A DNA stretch of 64,000 bases from Symsagittifera roscoffensis (taxonomy: Eukaryota; Xenacoelomorpha; Acoela; Convolutidae), in assembly GCF_963678635.1 (NCBI RefSeq), contig NC_087062.1, positions 83,414,012-83,478,011 on the forward strand, given 5' to 3'. Shown piece by piece: positions 42,301 to 53,582 of this stretch. Both the position numbers and the translations under genes were made by a program. The notes below the pieces were generated by a model, which searched no databases, had not been told where the DNA came from, and saw nothing but the letters and a program-made list of their open reading frames with translations. Numbering within the stretch: position 1 is the stretch's first letter; the number at the start of each line of letters is the position of its first letter.

Positions 42301-43019
42301 TCGTTATCGAATTTAAGAGCAATTCCTTGGATATCCGCAATGACTCATATCCTTGGATATCCGAGAAGAATCAAACTGGATGAGAATTAACCTTTCGTAC
42401 TTTCCGAGCGTTGGATTTGTTTTATCCAATTTTGTTATATTATATACACTATTAGTGTCCCCTGGATTATTTAACGACGTGTTGTTCTTTTTACAATTCT
42501 TCTTTGCACACATAGTATTTACAAATAAATTATCTATTATCTTGTTGATGGTTGCAACCACAAATTCGTTGTCATAAGTTGATTGTGGAAGGGTTTTTCC
42601 AGATGAAGGCTTTTTTCGATAAAAGATCGGTAAATCCCATTTTTTTTCCTGATATATGTCTTAATTTAAAATTTATAAGTAAAAGTCTATCTACCCAACG
42701 TATCAATCTGCTAGGCATGGTTTTGTTACCGTGATTAGCATTTAATGCGGATAAAAAGACCTTATGGTGGGTCACGGCTTCAAACTCTATAATGGGTTCA
42801 GACTTCACGAACTGTATAAGTAGTTCTGAAGGCGTTCTGTTGCCCAAACTACAAGGAACACTTCAAGTTCATTGGTTGGTTATTTCATTGCATGAGTGTT
42901 TAAAAATCTCGAAGCGAAGAAAATAGTTATCCAGGCTTCATCGTCCCATTTTTCAAAAGTAGAACCTAATCCGATGTGGGATGCTTCTGTTTTCAATCTT
43001 TAAGGTCTTTTAATATCGA
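42301..43019 (-). pseudogene. Ty3/gypsy RNase H, decayed
   Basis: The frame at 42572-42847 reads EAVTHHKVFLSALNANHGNK then RLIRWVDRLLLINFKLRHISGKKM, matching the C-terminal RNase H block of gypsy pol (T-H-H/D-K, R-W...F...H..G) before the DLLSK end. Upstream pieces such as NNQPMNLKCSL fit the tether. Several stops intervene. A spacer frame (42313-42561) follows. A short 17-bp duplication (ATATCCTTGGATATCCG) is visible near 42330-42365. Confidence 0.7.
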
Positions 43020-44000
43020 AGTGGTTATTTTCGGTAATGCTGACAATTTGCCTTCAACTTAGTTCTTCAAAACCGAGGCGTGAGAGTGTATCCAATGGTA
43101 TTTTGATTTATTCTTTAAGACTTGTCTTAAAGGAGCGCAAAGGGTAGATAAATTAGGTACGAATTTCTTAAGTTGATTTTTGATCCGAAGAACGACCTTA
43201 GTTCTGAAATGTTTTTTGGTTTCTGGAGATTTTTTTATTGAATCTGCTTTTCCAAATCATGGTTTTACTACTGTATTCGAAATTTTGAAGCCCAAGCATT
43301 CGTTTTTCGAAAGAGGCACACTTTTCCTATTTGACTGCCATGTTCCTATTTTTTGAGTTGTTCAAAATTTTCAATAGGATATCTTGGTGGTGTTTCAGAG
43401 AGCCTTTTGAGGCAATTGAGATATCGTCAAGGTAACAATTTGTAAAGGGTATATTCTTTAAAAGGGAATCCATTACTCGATGAAATTCGTTTGGTATATC
43501 TCCCAAATCATAAAATCTGGTTTAGAAGCAATTTTAAAGTTTCATTGCTTGCTTGAGTTGTCGCATAGTTTTAGTTGACAATATGAGTTTTGCAGATCCA
43601 AGCTACTAACCCACACCTCCCCGATTTTTTGTTTGAAAATTGTAACGCAAAATTGTCAATCAATTCAAGTATGTTTGGCATTTTGTATTTATTTTTAAAA
43701 ATGTGGTCGTTTAAAATTTTTGAATCGAGAGCTAATCTTATTGCACCGTATGTTTTTTGCTTGTTAATTACTGGGCTTATAAAGCAACAATAGTTAGTCA
43801 CGATTTTCCAGGTTGATGATGTGCCCTTCTTTTTCCAATCTTTTCATTTCTGTGTTTACATTTTATAACAAATGGAGAGGTACTCTTCTACTCTTGTTTG
43901 GATGGATTAAAAGGAGAAGTATAAAATTTTATTTTCCTATCCAATGGAATCTTTCCAACTCTTGTAAAAAGTCTTTTAAAATGTTTGAAAAATTTTAGAG
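43020..44000 (-). pseudogene. Ty3/gypsy reverse transcriptase, decayed
   Basis: The fingers region is at 43571-43801: CCFISPVINKQKTYGAIRLA then LDSKILNDHIFKNKYKMPNI, the usual gypsy S-P...K...R...D...LN motif. The polymerase active site YLDD is seen at 43423-43434 (minus; CYLDDIS). Upstream DRKIKFYTSPFNPSKQE marks the N-terminal approach. Multiple stops and frameshifts separate the blocks, so no enzyme can be made. Confidence 0.8.
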
Positions 44001-44034
44001 TTGTATACGTGAGAATGTTTGACTAACACATGTC

Positions 44035-44325
44035 TGGGGGTGAGACGTTGTTGACTGGAAGGAGACACTGCTTTTGGGCGATTTTTATGCCGATTCTTGG
44101 CAAATTGCCATTACCTTATATGTCCCTGTGATGTCGTGACGTGATAAAAAATGGAGTTCCCATAGAAATCCATCCGTTGGATTGAATTGGGACTACGATC
44201 TTTTCAATGATGTTGATAGTATCGTTTGTAAATCCACAATAAAGTGCTTGTGTTTTCTTATCGAGAGGAAATATATTCAACAAAGGATCTCTTAGTTTTA
44301 ATTCGTAGAGGACATTTTGTTTCAA
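44035..44325 (-). pseudogene. Ty3/gypsy aspartic protease C-terminal part, decayed
   Basis: Minus-strand frame with ...TPFFITSRHHRDI, a stop, then GNGNLPRIGIKIAQ, corresponding to the hydrophobic I-L-G-x-x-x-L-P-x-I-G end of retropepsins. The DTG/DSG active site is not seen. Its position before RT on the same strand supports the reading. Confidence 0.55.
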
Positions 44326-44400
44326 GAAGCTGACGGGGCTTGCGGAGACCCCAAGTTCACAATTGCGTCTTTGCCTTACCCGATATTATCTAGCTTTTTG

Positions 44401-44685
44401 GTATTTAAACCGTTATTTTTCTTATGTTTAGAACGGATCTGGAAAATTCAAGTATCTTTTTATGAAAAAAGTCCGGAGTTATAAAAAAACGATTAACTCG
44501 ACTCAACTGCAAAACTAGACGGTACTGGTCCACTATCGTACAAAATTTTGCTTTAACGGATTTATTTAGTATCAAACTAGTCAACTAACAACAACAACCT
44601 CCAGGCTTAGAAAAACAAACTTTTAGCAAACAGACTTGCGGTATACGAGATAACTTTAAATACTTCAAATGATAAAATAACTGCT
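44401..44685. other. No gene seen
   Basis: Transition between the gypsy remnant and the satellite region; nothing supported. Confidence 0.4.
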
Positions 44686-47600
44686 TGGGAATAGCTTGCT
44701 TAGAAAAACCTATAGTTTTCGAATATTTATTCAGTGTACAAAATAATTTGAAATTTTTACAACTTTCGTGGCTTGAATGGCTTGCTTCGAAACTTTTTTC
44801 GCAAATCGAATCGCGGTTTTTGAAATCACTTGAAAAACTTCAAAGTTTTAAAGTTTTAGAGCTGGATTACTTTGCTTAAAAAATCAAACTTTTAGCGGAC
44901 TGGTTCAATCAATGAAATAACTCGAAATATTTCAAAATTTGTCGAATAGCTACCCTAGCAAAATATTTTTGCGAACCGATTTAGTCTAAGAAATAAGTTT
45001 TGCAAGATTTCGTTGCTTGAATAGCTTGCTAGAAAACACTTAAGTTTTTGCCACTTGATACGTTTTTTAAAAAAATTTCAGATTTTTTAAAAGTTCCATT
45101 GCTTGAATACCTTGCTAGCTTCCTAGAAAAACATAACTTTTCCATGAACTGGAGTTGTTCCAAAGTTTCCTCGTTTCAAAAACTTATTACTGAAAAAACT
45201 GTAAGCTTTCCCCCAACAGATTCGCTTTATGAAGCGACGTGAAATTTTTTTAGTAGTCTTGCTTCAATAGCTTGCATAGAAAATTTTTAATTTTCACAAA
45301 ATGATTCGGCCTAAAAAATTTCCTGGATTTTTTTGAAGTTCTTTGCTCGAATAGTTAGTTTAGAAACACGTCGATTTAGTCAAAGAAAAAACTACTGAAA
45401 TCTCTAAAATAGATATTTTGAGAAATAAATCAAAAATTTTTAGCCTCAATAGCTAGCTCAGTAAATATTCAATTTGTTGCACACTGATTCGCTCTATTAT
45501 TTAAAAAAAAATTGAATATGGTTAAAAGCGATTTTGAGCTCAAGATTTAGCTAAGAGTTACAAAGCGCAATGGTTAATTGCGATCAATGACATGTAAGAA
45601 AATGATCTGAATGTAGAAGAATCTAGATGTTCTGAGTCGAAATCAAATTTACCCTTCAGATCTTCTGAAGATAAGCTGGAAAATTCAAGAAATATTTTTG
45701 AAAAATTTCAAAAGTCTTCAAGCAAGGTGAAATCGATTCGAATTCAAGGCTAGAAATTTCAATTTTAGGCGTTTCTATTTTAGAGACTAATTTTTGGCTA
45801 ACGGATTCGCGCAACGAAAAATTTGTAATCTTTCAGTTTTTCATCGCTAAAATAGTTTATTAGAGAAGCTACTTTTCTCTCAAATCAATTTGGTGTACGC
45901 AAAATTTGAAACATACCAAAATTTCATAGCTTGAATTGCTCGGTCCATGAAATATTTTGAAATTAATCATAGTTTCAAAATCTTGCCGAAAAATTATTTT
46001 TGTTCGTGAACCGATTCGCTTCATGACGCATTTGCAAATAATTCGAAATTTTAAAAGCTTGGTTAGTTTGCCTAGAAAAAACTAACTTATTGTGAACTGA
46101 TCATGTCTTAGTTTCATGGCTTGATAAGAAAAACTTAACTTTTCTTGATTTTGCTCGAGTTTTTTCAACTAATTCAAAGCATAATCAGCTTGCTTTTGAA
46201 AACATTAACTTAATCAAAACCAATTTGTTTTATTAAATAGCTTGAAATTAGCTTGAATTTTTGGCCTTGGAAAAACTTAAGAGGCGAAGCTGCGCTTCGC
46301 AAACACTTGCAAGAACACGACCAAAAGGCAGCTCTAGAAAGTGCATTAAGAAAAAATAGAAACAAGCCTCAAATTAGCGAAAATTCGGATAGTTCTAGGA
46401 TTCGATCTGCGACCTACTGCAATCAAGCGATTTTGAGTCTCACGAACTATCACTAGTCACGAATAAAGCAGCTACATATGCTGAGAAACTGCCAAAGCGA
46501 TTCAGCAAAAGTGGTACCAAATACAATTAGACGCAATTTTGCAAGTAATAAATTGGATTATAACAAACTGAAGGCATCCATACTAACTTTACTTGTAACT
46601 AATCGCAAAGCATAAAATCACATTAAGTATAAATTATGCATTTCAAAAAATTCGAGATATAATAAATTAGAAAATTTGTGAAATCGAGTTTTCAATATTG
46701 TTATGTTGTTTTGATCAGTGAAACAACTTGAAACAATTCAAAGTTTGGTTAGCTTAAGTTAATCAAGCTAACAAATTTTGAACACTTTCAAGTTGTTTCA
46801 TGAATCAAAATAATTCACAAAAAATTAAATTTTTCTAAGGCCAGAAAATCAAGTTAGTTTCAAGCTATTTCGTAAACCAAATCGGTTTTGATTGAGATAA
46901 TCTTTTCAAAAGCAAGCAGATCAGGCTTTGAATTAGTTCTAATAATTCGAGCAGAACCATGAAAATTTAAGTTTCTCTAAGCAAGCCATGAAACTAAGAG
47001 GTAATCAGTTCACAAAGTAATAGTTTTTTGTAGGTAAGCTAATCAAGCTAATAGAATTTCCAATTATTTCCAATTGCTTTATTAAGCGAGTCGGTTCACA
47101 AAAAAAAAACAATTTTTTGTAGGCAAGACAATGAATCTATGAGATAATAATGAGTTGATGATTTGAAAAAATTGAAATTTTCCATCTGATTCTTTTTGTG
47201 ATTTTGTGAAATAGCTTCAAAACTTTCATTGCTTGAATGTTTTGCACAGGAAAACTTTGATTTCTCGAAAAAAAATTTAGGCCTAAAAACATGAAATGTT
47301 TCAAATTTTCATCATTTGATTAGTTTATTAAGGAAATCTTTCATTTTTTGCGGACTAATTCGCCTCATGAAATAACTTGAAATATCCTTTCCAGCCGGAA
47401 TATCTTGCTTAGAAAAGCTTTCAAACTTCGCCATCCGATTTGCTTTATGAGCTAACTTGAATTTTTTTGAAGTTTCGTAGCTCGAAAGGCTTTAAAGAAA
47501 ACCTTCATCAACTTGTCTCCATCCAATTCCCTCCAATGAATTAGCTTGAAACATTTCCTACCTTGAATAGCTTGCTTAGAAAAAAATCTTTTTTCGCGAA

Positions 47601-47720
47601 CCGATTTGGTGCATTATCTACCTTGAAATGGTTCAAAGTTTCATAGCATGAATAACTTTCGTAGGGAACTTAAACTTAGCGAAAAATACGTATAGCTTGA
47701 TCAAAACAACAAACTTTGGC
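44686..47720. repeat. Degenerate satellite, ~80-110-bp unit, with inverted middle
   Basis: Loose repeats of GCTTGAATAGCTTGCTTAGA followed by AAAACTT...GCGAACCGATTCGCTTTATG, then AAATA.CTTGAAATATTTCAA. I count at least a dozen recognisable GCTTGAATAGCTTGC-type cores between 44686 and 47660. From about 46730 to 47110 the same words appear inverted (TCTAAGCAAGCCATGAAAC, AAGCTAATCAAGCTAAT, GAAACAACTTGAA), then revert to direct orientation. Copies are highly diverged, so this is an old array. Open frames within are artefacts. Confidence 0.7.
46265..46465 (-). ncRNA. tRNA-like / SINE candidate inside the satellite
   Basis: On the minus strand: ACTAGTGATAGTTCGTGAG (A-box region), GACTCAAAATCGC (anticodon-loop-like, sharing CTCAAAATC with 35416-35488) and AGATCGAATCC (B box, 46399-46409). 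Downstream in that orientation is about 130 bp containing the hairpin GCGAAGCGCAGCTTCGC near 46275-46291, which interrupts the surrounding satellite pattern. This fits a tRNA-derived SINE, with low certainty. Confidence 0.45.
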
Positions 47721-48720
47721 GAGCCGCTTGGCTTTGGAGACACGCTTGCTAGTTTTCAAATACTCAAGCCCACAATTTCAGCACATATTTTTCAGTCGAC
47801 AACAAATTTTCATAGAGTTTTGCAAACTATAAAGAAACGCACATAAAACATCGACAAACAGGTAAGCGCGAAACTTCAAATAACTTTTTAATATTAGTTT
47901 CAGCTCAAAAGTCACAACCATATCGGAAGTTTAAGACGCCGTCGCATAAACTCGTTGGAAACTATTCATTTGTCTTGTTTCTACGTGTTATCGAGAAAAG
48001 TCAGTTTAATAGGTAGTTAGAAAAAACTATCCTCAGACTATCATTTTGACTGGAAAACATACATATTTTGAGAATTTTGTTCATATTGTTTGATTGCATT
48101 AAGTAACTATCAATTTCCTCGGAACCAAATGTTATTTTTAAGCTGAAATGATCAAAATGCCAAAAAACTATGCGTTACAAGTTTTTCTAGAAATTTTTTC
48201 TCTGCTCCACTCGAGAAACTCCCATATCAACTCTTGATTGAATCTGTTTTCTTTTATTACACAACTTATGGATGGTGTCAACCAGACGCTGATCTGAAAT
48301 AACCTCGAGGTGGGAGGCGGGTTTTCAAAACAAAAAGGAAAAGTGTAACGACCTTTCACTCAAGTGAAACAAACTAGTTTTTTGAGCTGTTCCTTATTCA
48401 TTATAAAAATCTTTTTTTTTGCCAAAAGGCGCAAGAAGATTTTTGGACAATCAATAAAACAGAATTATCTTTTTTGAGGCGCTTTTTGGAACGTTTTGAT
48501 AATGAATGCCATAAAATGAAACCAAAAGAGAGAAAAATTTGAGTGTGAAAACTGGAACCGAACTCATAAGAGGGGTTTCGGCTCCCTAAATCCACTACTG
48601 GTTAGTATCGAATAATAAACAGGCATTGAAAGGGTTAATTCGAAGTTAAAGCAAGTTTTATACATAGTAACAAAGTATCCCCCTTATGATACAGGGGGAG
48701 AGGTTTGATTAAGGAGATCT
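47721..48720. other. No gene seen
   Basis: No coding region is supported. Near 48574-48600 the sequence GGCTCCCTAAATCCACTACTGG resembles one end of a hAT-type element (in inverted form starting CAGTAGTGGATTTAGG), but I could not find its partner. Confidence 0.4.
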
Positions 48721-48722
48721 GA

Positions 48723-49203
48723 TCAGTTTAATTGCATAGTTTCCCAAATCCACTCATAATAAAAAGGTACACTTGCAAAGTAGCTTCCGCCATTGCAATC
48801 GAACCAAAAATCATATAGATTTGTCCCGGTATGCGAAGCTACTCCATACACACAATTCGGCCCAGTGAAACCGAACTCGTTAACATCGATTGTATACAGA
48901 GGGGATCCACTATCGCCGTGACAGATGTTCCCGCTTAAATCTCTGCCAAGTCTTTGAGTTAAAATCATCTCCGGGTCATCATACTCCCAACAAGCGGGAG
49001 GTCGCTGTTGAAGATACAGTTCCTGGAGAACAGGTGCGCGTCTGTGGTTGGAACGAGAACGAAAAATACGCCCCATTCCACATGTCGCGAGAAGCGTTGA
49101 CTCTCTGGTAGGCTCAGTACACATGCGAATAACTCGATTTTGTGGAACTTTTGTGGAAGTTTTCAAGAGTGCAACATCGTGTCTATGAGTCAACATTGTA
49201 AAA
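48723..49203 (-). CDS. Serine protease (S1, chymotrypsin fold), terminal exon
   Basis: The best host coding exon in the window. A TTTATTTTAG acceptor (AG at 49205-49204) opens an exon that starts with LTHRHDVALLKTS, the region of the catalytic Asp, and includes ICHGDSGSPLYT with the nucleophilic Ser (third residue of GDSGS). It ends PFYYEWIWETMQLN and TGA. Seven cysteines lie in the exon. The residue six before the catalytic Ser, which sets specificity (Asp in trypsin), is Asn here (GNICHGDS), so trypsin specificity is unlikely. The exon with the catalytic His must lie upstream (beyond 49.7 kb), but I did not find it. The open frame over 158 codons without a lesion suggests an active or recently active gene. 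Confidence 0.82.
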
Positions 49204-49213
49204 CTAAAATAAA

Positions 49214-49691
49214 CAGGATCGGATCTAGGGTTTTCTCAATTTGGGGGGAGGGGGGGATTGGGGTAGGGGGGGGGGGGGGTGGGGGAAGTTTGAACTTCCA
49301 AAAATTTTTTTGAAATTTTTAGGTCGACTAAATTGATTTTCCTAGCGCTCCCAGAACACTATAAAGCCTCTATTTTGAACAAAACCTGCGCCTGCAAATT
49401 TAAAAAAAAATAAACAGGCCATTTTGCAGGCGCAGGTATTTGTGCATTTTTTGGAAAAGGTTGTCCAAAAATTGTCTTTTTTTGGCGCACGCTCACCTTC
49501 ATCCTTCAAAATTAGCAGATATTGGCGCCTAAGCGCCTTTAGAAAAGGTTTAGGGCTGGTCGGCCTAGCTAAAATAATGTCATAAAAAATGTCATAAAAT
49601 AATACCAAAGGGGGACTTTTTGGTCGTTGAGGGGATCGAATATCTGAGGAAAAGGCGTCCACCCCAACCCCCCTCCCTAAATCCGTCCCTG
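49214..49691. mobile_element. hAT-type MITE, 478 bp, abutting a splice acceptor
   Basis: Ends CAGGATCGGATCTAGGG and CTAAATCCGTCCCTG, inverted and of the same family as 31577-32669 and 10564-10825. G-rich and C-rich subterminal runs (GGGGGGAGGGGGG and CCCCAACCCCCCTCCC) add to the inverted ends. The flanks AAAATAAA and ATAAAAAT are similar in composition but not identical. The inner end lies only about 8 bp from the AG of the protease exon, i.e. within its intron. A 125-codon open frame on the minus strand in it is not a recognised transposase. Confidence 0.75.
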
Positions 49692-50059
49692 ATAAAAATT
49701 CACCGGATGTTAATGGCAAATCAGAGTCAGAACGGGATCAAAACTGGAGGAGCATTTTTTCCCCCAACATAGCCCCCTCCATCCTAATAATAAAAAATGG
49801 TAACCCCCATGTGTCAGTTTTACGTTATGGGGGCTCTAGTGTTATGATTGGAGAGGGAAGGGGGTCGGCACTTGGTCTACGATGAGAAAGAGCCTTTTCC
49901 CTTAATTCCACCTGTGAAGTTTTTGATTCGACCCATTCATGACCTACGCTTGGAAGGGAGGGGGGTGTTTTTTCTTCCTAGTTTTGAAAAAAAAACTCGT
50001 GGTGTTCAATGGTGGTATCATATTAAAGCCCTAATGGTGTTGATTCGATTCTAAAAAAG
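49692..50059. other. No gene seen
   Basis: G-rich and A-rich patches, unrecognised open frame at 49848-50054. No support for a gene. Confidence 0.45.
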
Positions 50060-50290
50060 AGGAAAATGTTGTTACCAGAATGTGGAGAGAAACTGATCGA
50101 AATTGTTTTTCAGACTAATCTTGATTTTCAGTCCAATTTTTCAAAACTTAATAAATTTTAAGTAAATTTCTTAGTAGCTCCATTTCACAAAACAAAATCA
50201 ATTTTTTTCATTTTTGAACTGTGGTCGGCACATTCTGTGCTACTTACACAGCAATCGAATGTTCTTGCAAGCATATACATTTGTTCGCAA
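50060..50290 (+). repeat. Repeat family B tail, diverged
   Basis: Ends with GTCGGCACATTCTGTGCTAC and TTACACAGCAATCG, a variant of the family B tail hairpin seen at 32970-32995. Confidence 0.45.
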
Positions 50291-51064
50291 TATTGTATTG
50301 CCATCAACAACTGGCTTGAGATGACTTATTAACAAATTAGTCTACGCGAATTTTTGTTCAGATTTTACCTTGTGAAATTGTTCGTTAAACCGAAAAATTC
50401 ATTCTTACATCTCAGCAGGTTGGGGAACAGAGATAGATAAACTGATTCAATTAACACTCCTCGCGACAAAATAGACTACCGAAAATTTAAAGACAAGAAA
50501 ATTGTCATTAATGCTCTAGCAAATATAGCAGTGGAACCAAGAGAAGATGAACACAAAAAAATTGATTGAATCAAGGTTTATAAATTTTCCAATTATTTAT
50601 TTAGTTCTCGTCTCAATTTTGTTTTTACCTGCATGAAAATAATTGAATTTGCTTGGTTTAAAGCTTCATGTTAGATCAAAATGAAAATCATCCAGCCCAA
50701 ACCGGCTGCATACGGAGAAAGGATGATCCTTTTCAAAAACGCAGTTTCTATGTGACGCATAATTTGCCCATCTCATAGAAAAACATTAAAGGGACGGATC
50801 TTATGCAGTAAACGGCCCAAAATCAATTTTTCTACATCGTAAGCTGGAAATTATGCGATCAGTTTTGATTGGGTAATTTTAGCCAATCAAATTCAAGTTA
50901 TACGGTCAGTCATTCTGATCAACTTTTCTAGCAGATAAAAATATTAGACGAAATTCCCGAAAAGGTGGAACTTTGAGTTAAATTATCAAACTTATTTTTA
51001 GTCACTTGTGAAACCTTGCCCAGACAAGCAAAATTCAGTAAAATGGCTCGACAAAACAAAATTC
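50291..51064. other. No gene seen
   Basis: AT-rich and unrecognised; includes several AATCAAATTCAAG-like motifs similar to interiors of neighbouring foldback elements. Confidence 0.45.
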
Positions 51065-51288
51065 GGATCTACTTAACAATCTCCACCCCTTTCAAGAAAA
51101 GGGGGGGGGGGGGGAGATTGCTAAGTAGATCAAACTGGTCGATTTTTCGACCAATCAGAATGCAGCAAAATTAGAATTCTCAATAGAAAACTCAGTGCTA
51201 TTTTACTGTATTTATTTATTTATTTATAGAGGTGGAGATTCTTAAGTAGGTACCATAGGGGGGGGGGAGAGATTGTTAAGTAGATCCC
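51065..51288. mobile_element. Foldback/MITE-like element, GGATCTACTTAACAATC ends
   Basis: Left end GGATCTACTTAACAATCTCC, right end GAGATTGTTAAGTAGATCCC. Each end is itself a hairpin, because an inverted internal copy faces it (GGAGATTGCTAAGTAGATC near 51110-51129, and GGAGATTCTTAAGTAGG near 51235). Long G runs lie in the hairpin loops. AAAATT is present immediately on both sides (allowing the first element base to be C), a possible 6-bp target duplication. It is related to 1046-1250. Confidence 0.6.
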
Positions 51289-52219
51289 AAAATTTGGCTA
51301 ATAATATTAATCTGCTTGAAATTTCAATTGAAATGGCAGAAAATGTAGATGGAACTTGATTGGCTAATTAGCCAATCAAATTCATCCACAATAATTTCAT
51401 TTCAAGAGATGTAGAAATTTTGAATTTGGGCCGTTTAGTGCATAAGACCCAAAAGGACCAAGTGAAGTATATCTCCCCTAAATCAAATTAGGGAGAGTTC
51501 AATTGATTAAAAATAATGTTTTAGCCAATCAGATTTGAGCATAATACATGCAGGTTTTGCTGCTTGAGTTTGTCACTTGAGGTTAGGTCTGAAAAACATG
51601 ATGATGTTCACTTGGTCTATATAGGGAAAAATTGTTCACTCGGGCCCAAAAAAAGTCGTTATTGATTAAAATAGATCCAAAAAAAAACATGTTATAGTGT
51701 TGTTCGGGAAAGAGTGTCAAATACGTATTTAACGCGTCAAATATTTTCTTAGCTTTTTCAAGCTAAGCGCAAAAAAATGTATATAAGAGGCGGTGTATCG
51801 ACTAGCATAAAGCCCGACTAGCATAAAAATTTCAAAATTGAAAATTGTATCGACTAGCATAAAAATCGAAATGCAAAATTCAATTATAGTCAAAACTAAA
51901 ATCAATAAACACAAGATATGGCCCCCCGGATCTTGTTATCTATCCCTTTATTTCAATGCTCAGAAATTCATTTTTAGCTGCCACATTTTTAATAGCTTAG
52001 AGCAATTTTCAAAAAATATATTTAACTAAAAATTTTTACGTAGGTATACAAATTTATCTTCCAAAAGATGTATGTGAGAATTTTTGAATCATTTATGTAG
52101 TCATCTCGCATATTGTGCAAAATCGACACAATTCGTAATTATTGAAAATATAAAAACCGATAGAATGTTTTGTATCTAATTTAGCCAGAAATTTAATTAA
52201 GTTGTTGTACAGATACCCG
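51289..52219. other. No gene seen
   Basis: AT-rich, unrecognised. A short direct repeat GTATCGACTAGCATAAA occurs at about 51797 and 51847. Confidence 0.45.
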
Positions 52220-52670
52220 CTTTTATTCCAACTTTGAAAAAAGTGACAGAAAATTTTTACTCGGTATAGTTTTTTTTAGCCATTTTTGAAGGAGTTTTTA
52301 TGTCAATCAAAAAATATTGCTCTTTTTGATATTTTAATTTTGATCATGTTTTGTAAAGTTATGAGAGTTTAGAGATTGCCAATTTGGCCGATTTGGGACA
52401 ATTAACGCGAAATATACTTTGCGCCATTAACGCATAAGCGGGGATGTAGGCTTTCCAAATTGGTTAGAGCAGGCAAAAAATAGCTTGACGCAGGCAAAAC
52501 TATTAGTTTTTTTTTAATGATTTAAAAAAAAAAAAAACTTTTTAGTAATTTTTTTTTGTCATTTTTTTGAAGCGTTGACCCAGTTTTAGGCAAAGGTTAC
52601 ATCAAAAATCTAAAAATGCAGTCGGAACATTCAACGTTTCAACCTGATACGAGCAGTTTTGATTGTTTTA
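52220..52670 (+). repeat. Repeat family A copy, diverged
   Basis: Keeps the order TTCCAACTTTGAAAAAAGTG, AGTTATGAGAGTTTAGAGAT, TTTGGGACAATTAACGCGAA and the tail GCAGTCGGAACATTCAACG then CTGATACGAGCAG. The tail hairpin is mutated (CAACGTTTCAACCTG). Confidence 0.65.
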
Positions 52671-53426
52671 ACTATTCGATTGATGCTTTGTTTTAGACAC
52701 TTGGGTTGTGCTTTTTCTTTTTAAAAGAAGTTGATTACGTCATTTTTCAATAAAGTTGTTAAATGATTCTTTGCAAAGTTCAGAACGTAAACCTTTTGTT
52801 AAAAGTCTTAGAACCTCCTATATACCTTTGGTTCAAAATCAGCCTAGTTTTTCATTGCTTCCTAAATGTCGTTATTCTTCAAAAATTTGTCGTCTAGAGA
52901 AGAAATATATATTTGCTGTCATTGTGTAACATGCAACACGGTTATGTTTAGAATGTCAAAAAGAATTATATTAATAAAAGTAATGACTCGTTGACTTGAC
53001 AATTTGCAGCAATCACTTAGTATCTAAAAAAAATTTGTGTCGGTTAAAAATGAGATACTTTTCTTAGAGGCAAACTATTCTATAGGGGTCAATAATTCTA
53101 TAAGTTGATTATTCTAGTCAACTTGCGGGAAGTTTTTAATCAAGTAGATATTTGAACAGATGGCTTTTTCAAATTCCTCGTTTTTAATTTTTAAATATAG
53201 CAACATTTAAAGGCGACAAGATTGAATCAATTAGCTGATCCGATCTACCATGGAATATTTGTGCTCGATTATATTTTTCTCCAGACAATTTTGATTTTAT
53301 TTGGTGTTTTTGAGAAAAATTGATAGAAATTGGGAAGTGTCGTAGATTTGAGCTCATAGTTTAAGGCAAGGACACCTCATATCACCTGCCACCTGAGCTC
53401 GCATCCTCCCTCAGATAGACCAAGTT
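52671..53426. other. No gene seen
   Basis: No supported feature. Confidence 0.45.
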
Positions 53427-53582
53427 AAGATCTTCCACCCCAGCATTTATTTCGCATTAAATTTGCTAAGCGCTGCATGTGAAATGCTTGATTCTGATTG
53501 GCTGAATTTTTCTAACTTAGAACCAAGTTAACATCCTCCCCCCTCCCCCAAACGGCTTTGGAGGGAGGATGTTAACTTGGTC
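53427..53582. mobile_element. Foldback/MITE-like element, GGACCAAGTTAACATCC ends
   Basis: Left AGACCAAGTTAAGATCTTCC; right a near-perfect palindrome, ACCAAGTTAACATCCTCCC facing GGAGGATGTTAACTTGGTCC. The plan (one left arm, a right pair of facing arms, C/G runs, an internal TTCTGATTGGCTGA) parallels 1046-1250, though the arm sequence differs. Confidence 0.6.
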
